64,000 nucleotides of DNA from Acidimicrobiales bacterium (GTDB taxonomy: Bacteria > Actinomycetota > Acidimicrobiia > Acidimicrobiales > Palsa-688), in contig DASUWA010000046.1 of assembly GCA_036378675.1 (NCBI GenBank), positions 52,185-116,184 on the forward strand, read 5' to 3'. Positions 56,823-64,000 of the stretch are shown here, piece by piece. The notes under the pieces were generated by a model. The model saw only the letters and a list, made by a program, of their open reading frames with translations, made no database searches and was not told the origin of the DNA. The position numbers and the translations under genes were made by a program. Position 1 is the stretch's first letter. Each line of letters starts with the position of its first letter.

Positions 56823-58037
56823 TCAGGCGACCGAGATCTCGGCCGGGTCCCAGGTGCGCAGGCTTCGAAGGCGCGGGTCGTTGGAGAACATCTCGACGAT
56901 GGGCGAGGAGAGCCCGAGACGCTTTTGGACTCGCTCGATTTCCATCTGCTCGTTCCAGAGAACGAGCGTGACCACCAGCCCGTCCCTCCCTGCGCGTGCC
57001 GTACGGCCCGAGCGGTGCAAATACGACTTCGAATCTTCGGGCGGGTCGAAATGCACCACCACGTCTATGCCGTCGACATCGATTCCGCGCGCCGCGACGT
57101 CGGTCGCAACGAGCACCGGGAGCCGGCCGGCGGCGAAGCTCCGCAAAGCCCGCTCACGAACCTGCTGTCGCAGATCGCCGTGAATCGCCCGGGCGTTGAC
57201 CCCCTCCCGCCTGAGATCGTCGGTCAAGCGGTCCGCCCCGCGCTTGGTCCGGCAGAAGACAATCGCCCGCTCCGCGGTACCGCAGATCGCCGCAGCGACC
57301 CGGACCTTGTCCATCTGGTGGACGAGAACAAAGCGATGCACCATCGCGGTGACGGTCGGTCTTGCCGACTGCACTTCGTGGAACACCGGGTCGGTCAGCT
57401 CGTGGCGCACGAGGCGCTCAACGTCGCCGTCGAGAGTCGCGGAGAACAGCATCGTCTGATGGGGGCGCACCAGATGACGGAGAAGCCATTCGACCTGGGG
57501 CATGAACCCCATGTCGGCCATTCGATCCGCCTCGTCGACGACGAGTACCTCGACACGGCTGAGGTCGGCCGCGCCACGCTGGCGCAGATCGATCAACCGG
57601 CCGGGCGTGGCCACGAGAACGTCGGTGCCTTCCTCGAGGGACTTGATCTGGGAGTCCATCCCTGTCCCTCCGTAGCAAGCGGTAAGAGCGAGACCGGCTA
57701 CGGCGGCGAGCGGCTCGAGGACATCGGCGACCTGCCGGGCGAGCTCGCGGGTCGGGACGAGAACCAGTCCGAGGGGAGCCCTGGGACCGGAAGCCGAGCC
57801 GGCGGCGGCCTCGACTCTCTGCAACAGCGGAAGCCCGAAGGCGAGCGTCTTGCCCGAACCGGTCTTCGCCTTCCCGCAGACGTCGCGGCCGGACAGCGCG
57901 TCCCGAATGGTCAGCGCCTGGATTGGAAATGGATCAACGATGCCTTGCCGGGCAAGGGCTTCCACCAATTCGGGCGCCAATCCGAGTGAGGCGAAAGAAC
58001 CGGCGGGCTCCGTGCTGGAAACCTGCTCCTTATGCAT
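56823..58037 (-). CDS. DEAD-box RNA helicase
   Basis: 404 aa from ATG 58037. Full helicase motif set: Q motif region LGLAPELVEALARQGIVDPFPIQAL, Walker A AKTGSGKT, PTRELA, TPGRL, DEAD in VLVVDEADRM, SATL, FCRTKRG, DVAARGIDVDGIDVVVHFDPPED and HRSGRTARAG. The protein ends soon after the core, with only a short C-terminal tail (GLSSPIVEMFSND), so it lacks the RNA-binding extensions of CsdA/DeaD. It probably remodels RNA or ribosome intermediates. It is divergent from xseA with 58 bases between starts. Confidence 0.95.
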   Translation of the reverse strand: MHKEQVSSTEPAGSFASLGLAPELVEALARQGIVDPFPIQALTIRDALSGRDVCGKAKTGSGKTLAFGLPLLQRVEAAAGSASGPRAPLGLVLVPTRELARQVADVLEPLAAVAGLALTACYGGTGMDSQIKSLEEGTDVLVATPGRLIDLRQRGAADLSRVEVLVVDEADRMADMGFMPQVEWLLRHLVRPHQTMLFSATLDGDVERLVRHELTDPVFHEVQSARPTVTAMVHRFVLVHQMDKVRVAAAICGTAERAIVFCRTKRGADRLTDDLRREGVNARAIHGDLRQQVRERALRSFAAGRLPVLVATDVAARGIDVDGIDVVVHFDPPEDSKSYLHRSGRTARAGRDGLVVTLVLWNEQMEIERVQKRLGLSSPIVEMFSNDPRLRSLRTWDPAEISVA

Positions 58038-58095
58038 TCTCGTGACCCATGGTAGCGGGTTGCGGCGTAACGGCCGCTGTAGCCTTGGTTGTGCA

Positions 58096-59373
58096 GTGAC
58101 GTTGAAGCTCTTCGACGAGGAAAACAGGCAGGCTCCCAGGCGGGTGACGCTCGTCCGGCTCGCTGGCGAGATCGCCCGGGCACTTGTCGGGGTGGGCCGC
58201 ATCGCGGTCGAGGGTGAGGTCTACCGGCCCCGCGTTTCACGAGGAGGTTGGACCTTCTTCACGCTCCGGGACCGGGCGGCGCAGATGGAAGTGGTGCTGC
58301 CCTCGTCGGCGGCGAAGCGCAGCCGGGCGGTCGACGGCGAGCGCGTTTGCGTCACCGGAAAGCTTCAATGGGCGAACGAGCAGGGCCGGTTGCAGCTCCT
58401 CGCCGACGAGGTGGTGCCCGTCGGAGCCGGGGCGGTCGCCGAGTTGATCGCCGAGACACGCCGGCGATTGGAGGCCGAGGGGCTCCTCGGAGTTCGACAG
58501 CGTCCAGTGCCGGTCCTTCCGGCTTTGATCGGGGTCGTCTGCGGGGCCGACGCCGCGGTGAGAAGGGATATCGAGTCGGTGGTGGCTGCTCGTTTTCCTG
58601 GCTACCCGGTGGTCTTCGAGGAGACGACGGTGTCGGGGCCGGGGGCGTCGTTGTCGATCGTGGAGGCACTCCGGTCGGTCGTGGACGTCCCGGGGGTCGA
58701 CGTGGTGATCCTGGCCCGCGGCGGAGGCGACGGACCCTCACTGCTCCCATGGAGCACGGAAGAGGTGTGCAGAGCTGTCGCCGCCTGCCCGGTTCCGGTG
58801 GTCTCCGCGATCGGCCATGAGAGTGACCGTCCGCTCTGCGATGAGGTCGCCGACCTGAGGTGCGGGACACCGTCGATTGCCGCGGCAGCGGTCGTGCCTC
58901 ATCGGGAAGAGCTGGCCGCGCGGTTTGATCGCTGCCTTGTTTCCGCAGGCGCATCTCTTGCGGCCCGCTTTGGCGAGGCCCAACGCCGGACCGGTTCGGT
59001 CGACCCCGGCCAAGCTTTGGGGGCGACCATTGAACGAGCCGAATTACGCCTCGAGCGTGGAGGCCAGCGGATCGGCGACTGCCACCCTTCCCGCCAACTG
59101 CGGATGTGCCGGCAACGTCTCGCAGGCGTCGACTGGCGCCGCCCCCTCGGCGAGATCATCGGTCGGGCGAAGGGGCGCCTCGCGGCGGATGGCCGGCATC
59201 TCGAGGCGCTTTCGCCTCGGCGGACGCTCGAGCGCGGTTACGCCGTGGTCAGCGGTCCGACCGGGGAAGTGCTTCGCTTCGCGACGGACGTGACCCCCGG
59301 CGACGGGATCGAGATCGAGCTTGCCGAGGGTGCTTTGTCCGCCTCCGTCACCCAGGTGAAGTCGGCGCAGTGA
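58096..59373 (+). CDS. xseA: Exodeoxyribonuclease VII large subunit
   Basis: 425 aa from GTG 58096. XseA with XseB forms exonuclease VII, which degrades single-stranded DNA in both directions. N-terminal OB-fold (AVEGEVYRPRVSRGGWTFFTLRDRAAQMEVVL), then the catalytic XseA domain with VVCGADAAVRRDIESVVAARFPG, VVILARGGGDGPSLLPWSTEEV and PVVSAIGHESDRPLCDEVADLR. The C-terminal coiled coil and final LERGYAVV are typical. Its stop overlaps the xseB start as GTGA. Confidence 0.94.
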   Translation: MTLKLFDEENRQAPRRVTLVRLAGEIARALVGVGRIAVEGEVYRPRVSRGGWTFFTLRDRAAQMEVVLPSSAAKRSRAVDGERVCVTGKLQWANEQGRLQLLADEVVPVGAGAVAELIAETRRRLEAEGLLGVRQRPVPVLPALIGVVCGADAAVRRDIESVVAARFPGYPVVFEETTVSGPGASLSIVEALRSVVDVPGVDVVILARGGGDGPSLLPWSTEEVCRAVAACPVPVVSAIGHESDRPLCDEVADLRCGTPSIAAAAVVPHREELAARFDRCLVSAGASLAARFGEAQRRTGSVDPGQALGATIERAELRLERGGQRIGDCHPSRQLRMCRQRLAGVDWRRPLGEIIGRAKGRLAADGRHLEALSPRRTLERGYAVVSGPTGEVLRFATDVTPGDGIEIELAEGALSASVTQVKSAQ

Positions 59374-59636
59374 CGGGCACCACGGGCCAAAGTGTCGACG
59401 GAGACTCCGACGCCAGTGCCGGCGGCGGTCCCGGCGCCGGCCCCGACGGCGACCGCAAGTTCGAAGATCTGATGGCGGAGCTGGAGCAGGTGACCGAGAC
59501 GCTCGCCGGCGGTGACCTCGGCATCGAGGCGGCAGCCGATCTGTACGAACGTGCCCAGCATCTGCACGCGCTGGCGACCGAGCGCCTGGCGCAGGTTCAG
59601 CAACGCATCGAACGGCTGTCCAAGTCGGAGGGCTAA
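59370..59636 (+). CDS. xseB: Exodeoxyribonuclease VII small subunit
   Basis: 88 aa from GTG 59370, overlapping the xseA stop by 4 bases. The first about 28 residues are a low-complexity Gly/Asp/Ala-rich stretch. The rest is the XseB helical hairpin: KFEDLMAELEQVTETLAGGDLGIEAAADLYERA and the coiled coil LATERLAQVQQRIERLSKSEG. It binds the XseA coiled coil and regulates its activity. A strong terminator follows directly. Confidence 0.93.
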   Translation: MTGTTGQSVDGDSDASAGGGPGAGPDGDRKFEDLMAELEQVTETLAGGDLGIEAAADLYERAQHLHALATERLAQVQQRIERLSKSEG

Positions 59637-59669
59637 GCCCCGGGGTGCCCTCACGTTGCGGGGTTTTTT
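59637..59669 (+). terminator. Rho-independent terminator after xseB
   Basis: CCCCG (59638-59642) pairs with CGGGG (59659-59663) across a loop with a small inner hairpin (GTG-CCCT-CAC), followed by six T (59664-59669). It begins one base after the xseB stop. Confidence 0.8.
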
Positions 59670-59673
59670 GCGT

Positions 59674-59693
59674 GACAACTGGTTTCTGTGGGA
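59674..59693 (+). repeat. 20-bp element, copy B (GACAAsTGGTTTCTGyGGGA)
   Basis: Second copy of the element at 5744-5763 (18 of 20 bases identical), here 4 bases after the T-run of the xseB terminator, between the convergent xseB and metallophosphoesterase genes. Confidence 0.6.
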
Positions 59694-59749
59694 CACACGA
59701 CAGACGACCAGACCGACAGACGAACGGGAGATCCCGCTCCCACTAACCG

Positions 59750-61009
59750 TTACACCGCCGGCACAGCCCGCACGACGCGGTCCGGCCAGTGGAGCGTCCA
59801 GCAGCGGTCTCCCAGCCTTCCCGGACTCCACCAGCCCCATACCCCGCCGAGCGCTCGCCTGGTCATCTCGTTCCACGCGATCGCGTCAGGCCGCTCGATC
59901 CGCCTGACGACCTGCCTGATGCCGCCTTCGTAGACCGAGTAGCCGCCCCACACGCCCGGATAATCCTTCGTCGATCCGACCTCGGCGATCCAGAGGCCGC
60001 CGGCCCGGTAGAGGCGGTTCCGGTGGGTGTGCCCCGACAAGACGATCGCGGACCGGTTCGCCGCGAGCACTGCTGACTCGAACTTGCGCGAGTCCCTCCA
60101 GCGAACCGACGGCGGGTAGTGCGTTTCTACCGGCCAGCGGCGAAGCGGATGGTGCATGACTACCACCACTGGACGTGCCTCGATTCGGTCCGCGCCGGCC
60201 AGCGCAGCTACCTCGGCAACGTGCTGTTCGGGAAGGCGACCCGAGTGGCGCTCGGGAATCGGGCTGTGGCCGAGAACGAGCCGGACACCCGGGAGATCCC
60301 GGAACGATGCGTCGACCGATGCCTCGAACCCCGATTCCTTGAGGATGGAGACTGGGTCGAGCGGACCGCGCACGTCGTGATTGCCGAGGGCTATCGCGAC
60401 CGGCACGTTGGCCGCGTCCAGAACCTCGACGGCGGTGGCGATCTCGGGTCGCTTCGCGTTCTGGGTCAGGTCTCCTTTTGCGACGATCATCTCCGAGCCC
60501 CAACGTTCCGATTCGGAGATCGCCGCCAAAGCGCATCGAACCGTGTAAGGCAGGAGTCCCCTCGGGCGGGGTCGCGGGTCGTGCAGCAGCTTGAGGGGAG
60601 CGAAGCTCCGCTCGCCGAAATGACAGTCGCTGATCGTCGCGAACCGTGACAACAACCGCCCCGGCGGAGGCTCCATCGTTCTCGCTCTTGCCACCATCCG
60701 GCGCTGGTAGCCGTCGCCGGAAAGGAGCACCTCGTAGGTGGTGGCCGGCGACAACCCGCGTACGGTCAGGGCGCCGGGGCCGGCGCGGCCGGAACCCAGC
60801 CGACGGCGGCCTTGAAGACGAAACCAGGGTGGGGCAGGGGTGCCTACCTCGAACGACCGACCGTCGAGTTCCACCGACATTTCAGCGGACGGCAGCTGCG
60901 CCCACGTCAGCTGGATGCTGTCGTGCTCTACTGCGAAGACCTCCAGGGGCCGCCTAGTGGGCGGCAAAAATCCCCCGAATCCGGTTAACCCGCGCTCGGT
61001 CTGGGGCAT
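59750..61009 (-). CDS. Metallophosphoesterase with N-terminal Ig/FnIII-like domain
   Basis: 419 aa from ATG 61009; a GTG at 61036 is an alternative. The first about 110 residues are beta-rich and FnIII-like (RPLEVFAVEHDSIQLTWAQLP, GLSPATTYEVLLSGDGYQRR). The catalytic part has the full motif set: SDCHFGE, AKGDLTQN, ALGNHDVRG, VVMHHPLRR, LSGHTHRNR. The tail GSTKDYPGVWGGYSVYEGGIRQVVRRI and the AIAWNEMTRRALGG segment match the paralogue at 27475-28398, which lacks the N-terminal domain. No signal peptide. Substrate unknown; purple-phosphatase-like enzymes also carry an FnIII domain. Confidence 0.9.
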   Translation of the reverse strand: MPQTERGLTGFGGFLPPTRRPLEVFAVEHDSIQLTWAQLPSAEMSVELDGRSFEVGTPAPPWFRLQGRRRLGSGRAGPGALTVRGLSPATTYEVLLSGDGYQRRMVARARTMEPPPGRLLSRFATISDCHFGERSFAPLKLLHDPRPRPRGLLPYTVRCALAAISESERWGSEMIVAKGDLTQNAKRPEIATAVEVLDAANVPVAIALGNHDVRGPLDPVSILKESGFEASVDASFRDLPGVRLVLGHSPIPERHSGRLPEQHVAEVAALAGADRIEARPVVVVMHHPLRRWPVETHYPPSVRWRDSRKFESAVLAANRSAIVLSGHTHRNRLYRAGGLWIAEVGSTKDYPGVWGGYSVYEGGIRQVVRRIERPDAIAWNEMTRRALGGVWGWWSPGRLGDRCWTLHWPDRVVRAVPAV

Positions 61010-61126
61010 AACAAGACGCAAGGTGGCGGGTACCACGCTGGGTGGGTGGAGCGACGGACCGCCCGCCCGGCGTGGAATCCGCCACCAAGGGCGTCTTCTT
61101 CGGTCTCTGCGCTGCTGACGCTGCTG

Positions 61127-63685
61127 TCACGGAGCGAATGCGGCGCGCAACGTTCCCCGCATGCGCGCTGCCATTGCCACGTTGATGTCTAGCCGTTCGA
61201 GGATCTGGTCGAGGCGGGGACCGGCGATCGGAAGCTCATGGGTCGAGCAGAACTCGTGGACCGACGCGGCAACTTGTGCATCGGCCTGCGCTGCAAGCGA
61301 CTCGAACACTCGAAGAAGCAACGGGTTCGGGAATCGAACCGTCAGTTCGTCCCAGTGCCGGACCACCCAAGCCCAGGCTTGGGCGCCGCTGTCGGGACGG
61401 CCGAGCACGCCCGCTACGAGGAACGGGCCGTCCTGCGCCCGCACCTCCGTGCCGAGCGTCAGGTCCAATGTTCGCGAAACCAGCTCCGGATCCCGCGTCT
61501 CCGCGAGTGCATACAGGTAGCGCAGCTTCTCCTGCGGGTTGTCGACCTCCCGATAACGGTTGAGGACCGCCTCCCACTCTCTCACGCCGCCTTCGGCGAC
61601 GACTATTCGCAACGCGGCGCTCACCACGTCTGGCGAGAGCGCACCGACGCCCTCCAGATGCCTGTCGAAGCGGCTGGTGGCCTCAGCGATCACTTCCGGG
61701 TCCGAGCCGACAAGGCCGAGAGCCGACAGAACTCTGCCCCGGGCGGTGGCGGTCCGCGGTGTCTCGTCCGATCCCGGGTCCCAACCGAGCTCACGCCATA
61801 CGGGTTCTGCGAGCTCGCGGACGAACGACTGGACGGCCTGCTTGTCGTCATCTCCGCCGATCTCGCTGAGCAGACCGGTAACTCCCACGATCGCTGCCCA
61901 GACGTCTGGGTCGTCGTCGCCTCGCATTGATCGCGCGACCGACGCCCATTCACGCGTGTCGGCGATGCCCGCGACAACGGCCGCAAACGCGTCAGTCAGC
62001 AACCCGAATCGCTCCATCGGTGAGCACACCGACAGCACGCCAGCGTCATCCAGGCGTCGTGAAAGCTGTGGGGAGTAGTGCGCGCGATAGAAACCCCAAG
62101 CGCCATCGTTGACCAATACCCAATCGATCGGCCCGTCGAACGAAACGGTGACTGATTCACCGTCGAGCAACACCCTCTGTCGCTGGACCTGGCCCTCGAC
62201 CGACGACCGAAGATTGACGGGGACGACCCAACGTTCGTCGGACTCGCTGCCGTCGTAGAGGAACCGCCTTTGATGCAGGGAGAGCTCCGCCGGGCCAGTC
62301 TGCTCGACGGTTACAACCGGGTGCCCGCCCTGCCAGATCCACGAATCCATGATCGAGCGGACGGGCTCGCCCGAAGTGGTCTCCAAGGCATCCCACAGAT
62401 CGCCGGTCTCGGTGTTCCCGAACGCGTGGCTTCGCAGGTAGTGGCCGATCCCCTTTCGGAACGCTTCGGGTCCGAGGTACTGCTCGAGCATCCGAAGGAC
62501 GGCGCCGCCCTTCTGATAGGTGAGAAGGTCGAACATCGCCTCGGCCTCCTCCGGGCGGCCCACTGGAAACTCGATCGGCCTGGTCGCTCGCAGGCCGTCG
62601 GTAACCATGGCCGCAGACTTGCCGGTGGAGAACGCGGTCCACACGTCCCATTCCGGCCGGAGGTCGTCGGTGGTAAGTAGCTCCATGAAGGTCGCGAACG
62701 CTTCGTTCAGCCAGATCCCGTTCCACCACTTCATGGTCACCAGGTCGCCGAACCACATGTGCGCGGTCTCGTGGGCGATCACCGTGGCCACTCGCTGAAG
62801 CTCGAGCTGCGACGCTGTCGCCGGATTGGTCAGCAACGCGCTCTCCCGGTAGGTGACGCAACCGAGGTTCTCCATCGCCCCGAACGAGAAGTCAGGAATC
62901 GCGATGTGGTCGAGCTTGTCGCCCGGATACGGAATGTCGAAGTACGCGGCCAGGAAACGCAGGGCGTGCTCACCCACCTTGCTCGCGTACGCCGTCAACG
63001 AGGACTTCCCGGGGACCGCCGCAATCCTTAGCTCAACACCGTCGACCTCGCGCTCCGACGAAATCTCGAACGGGCCGACTGCATACGCGACGAGATAGGT
63101 GGACATCGGGATGGTGTCGGCGAACTTGATTCGAGTCCTACCGCCGCTCTCATCCGAGCGGGAGATCTCCCGGCTGTTCGACAACGCCACGAGCTTGTCT
63201 GGAACCACCAGCGTTACCGAGAACACCGCCTTGAACGCTGGCTCGTCCCAGCAGGGAAAAGCCCTCCGGGCGTCGGTCGGCTCGAACTGCGTAGACGCGA
63301 TGACCCCTTGGGCTCCATCGCGATCGGTGAAGGTGCTGCGGTAGAAGCCCTGCAGCTTCTCGTTGAGCTTCCCGCCGAAAGAAAGGCTCAGCCGGTATCC
63401 CTTCGCCGGCTCGAGCTCCTCCGAAAACGAGAACGTCGCTTGTTGCTCCGGTTCGTTGTAGGTGACCGTCCCCACCAGCGAGCGCCCCGACGGGTGTTCG
63501 ATCCGGACGTCCCGGATGTCGAGGTCGACCGAGTTGAGGACGAACTTCGTGGTCGGCTCGACGACGGTGACGATGACCGTCTCTCTGCCTTCGAACCTGG
63601 ACGCTTCCAGGTCCGGCACCAGCTCTAGCTCGTAGCGCTCGGGCTTGGCGCTGAGTGGCAGCCTGTAGGCAGCTGCGTCTACCAC
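61127..63685 (-). CDS. pepN: Aminopeptidase N (M1 family)
   Basis: 852 aa from GTG 63685, with GGAGGAG 6 bases upstream. Zinc aminopeptidase: N-terminal beta domain, the exopeptidase motif GAMEN in DFSFGAMENLGCVTYRE, zinc motif HETAH (His305-His309) with the third ligand Glu in LNEAFATF about 18 residues on, and an ERAP1-like helical C-terminal domain ending LDINVAMAARMRG. Length is typical of the actinobacterial PepN. It trims peptides released by proteases. It is cytoplasmic, with no signal. Divergent from the PfkB kinase gene. Confidence 0.95.
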   Translation of the reverse strand: MVDAAAYRLPLSAKPERYELELVPDLEASRFEGRETVIVTVVEPTTKFVLNSVDLDIRDVRIEHPSGRSLVGTVTYNEPEQQATFSFSEELEPAKGYRLSLSFGGKLNEKLQGFYRSTFTDRDGAQGVIASTQFEPTDARRAFPCWDEPAFKAVFSVTLVVPDKLVALSNSREISRSDESGGRTRIKFADTIPMSTYLVAYAVGPFEISSEREVDGVELRIAAVPGKSSLTAYASKVGEHALRFLAAYFDIPYPGDKLDHIAIPDFSFGAMENLGCVTYRESALLTNPATASQLELQRVATVIAHETAHMWFGDLVTMKWWNGIWLNEAFATFMELLTTDDLRPEWDVWTAFSTGKSAAMVTDGLRATRPIEFPVGRPEEAEAMFDLLTYQKGGAVLRMLEQYLGPEAFRKGIGHYLRSHAFGNTETGDLWDALETTSGEPVRSIMDSWIWQGGHPVVTVEQTGPAELSLHQRRFLYDGSESDERWVVPVNLRSSVEGQVQRQRVLLDGESVTVSFDGPIDWVLVNDGAWGFYRAHYSPQLSRRLDDAGVLSVCSPMERFGLLTDAFAAVVAGIADTREWASVARSMRGDDDPDVWAAIVGVTGLLSEIGGDDDKQAVQSFVRELAEPVWRELGWDPGSDETPRTATARGRVLSALGLVGSDPEVIAEATSRFDRHLEGVGALSPDVVSAALRIVVAEGGVREWEAVLNRYREVDNPQEKLRYLYALAETRDPELVSRTLDLTLGTEVRAQDGPFLVAGVLGRPDSGAQAWAWVVRHWDELTVRFPNPLLLRVFESLAAQADAQVAASVHEFCSTHELPIAGPRLDQILERLDINVAMAARMRGTLRAAFAP

Positions 63686-63740
63686 GTCGGCTCCTCCTCT
63701 GGCTCGGTCATCGGAAGTGCTTTACCCTACCGGGGCCAGG

Positions 63741-63746
63741 TACCGT
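63741..63746 (+). promoter_or_regulatory. Leaderless-type -10 (TACCGT) for the PfkB-family gene
   Basis: TANNNT hexamer 6 bases before the ATG at 63753. Confidence 0.45.
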
Positions 63747-63752
63747 CGTCTG

Positions 63753-64000
63753 ATGCGCAGCGCACGGATCGTGACTATCGGACACGCAATCGTCGACGTG
63801 CTGGCACCATCCCCTGACGAGCTGGTCCGCCGGTTCGGGCTCCAGAGGGGGACGATGACACTGGTCGACGACGCCCGGGCGGCCGAGATCTACAGCGAGC
63901 TCGGTCCCGCCACCGAGGTGTCCGGCGGGTCTGCAGCCAACACCGCGGCGGTTGTCGCCTCGTTCGGTGTGCAGGTCGAATTCATAGGAAAAATACGCAA
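63753..64000 (+). CDS. PfkB-family carbohydrate/adenosine kinase (3' end outside window)
   Basis: The first about 82 residues of a ribokinase/PfkB-family protein from ATG 63753; the gene runs off the window. Visible: RIVTIGHAIVDVLAPSPDELVRRF, GTMTLVDDARAAEIYSEL, and the substrate-binding GG motif TEVSGGSAANTAAVVASFGVQVEFIGKI. The DELVRRFGLQRGTMTLVD spacing resembles adenosine kinase-like members. The substrate cannot be fixed from this fragment. Confidence 0.9.
   Translation, partial: MRSARIVTIGHAIVDVLAPSPDELVRRFGLQRGTMTLVDDARAAEIYSELGPATEVSGGSAANTAAVVASFGVQVEFIGKIR

Overview
The window is 64 kb of high-GC, densely packed chromosome from an actinobacterium. Many genes start with GTG or TTG, stop/start overlaps such as ATGA, TTGA and GTGA are common, and many starts look leaderless. 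The gene content fits Actinomycetota: a mycobacteria-like order of ruc-like gene, galU, glp/moeA and glpR; a MhuD-like haem oxygenase; a MurA with Asp in place of the active-site Cys; and a 10-methyl fatty acid gene pair. I lean to class Acidimicrobiia, but that is inference. I see no insertion sequence, prophage, CRISPR array or rRNA. One tRNA gene (Ala, CGC) is present, and no gene-free stretch exceeds 300 bases.

Layout. 1-5.7 kb: the end of a two-component operon, a polytopic membrane protein, a phosphodiester-glycosidase-like exported protein and an SRAP (YedK/HMCES) protein. 5.8-11.3 kb: isoprenoid genes (dxs; a polyprenyl diphosphate synthase coupled to a PAP2-type phosphatase), an L,D-transpeptidase, a tandem GC-rich repeat and a hotdog thioesterase. 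11.4-19.4 kb: tldD-tldE, msrA, an unusual receiver-HisKA protein without an ATPase domain, a beta-propeller protein, an M50 protease, MTA phosphorylase and a Ruc-like zinc-ribbon protein. 19.5-25 kb: galU, moeA/glp, moaA, moaC, a GlpR/SepX-like membrane protein, a translin-like protein whose 5' end lacks any ATG/GTG/TTG start, and tRNA-Ala.

25-41.5 kb is an accessory-looking block of mostly single genes: DUF3089 lipoprotein, SnoaL-like, DUF488, metallophosphoesterase, YceH/DUF480, Ag85-like esterase, two ACMSD-type amidohydrolases, alpha/beta hydrolase, EXORDIUM-like secreted protein, TenA/CADD-like protein, phospholipase C-like, patatin, MhuD-like, pRiA4b-like, thiamine-binding-like, methyltransferase and nitronate monooxygenase-like. 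41.5-46.5 kb: DedA, then a tmsA/tmsB-like pair (10-methyl branched fatty acids), a universal stress protein and a delta-9-type desaturase that could supply the oleoyl substrate. 46.6-64 kb: housekeeping genes (AlkA-like glycosylase, enoyl-CoA hydratase, a short NAD-glutamate dehydrogenase, RpiR regulator, murA, a channel-like membrane protein, DEAD helicase, xseA-xseB, a second metallophosphoesterase, aminopeptidase N and the start of a PfkB kinase).

The points most worth a second look are the translin-like gene, the Ruc/Glp/GlpR neighbourhood with molybdopterin genes inserted, the tuberculostearate-type lipid genes with an operator-like repeat upstream of the desaturase, MurA Asp117, the window-wide TANNNT leaderless-promoter pattern, and two families of intergenic repeats.
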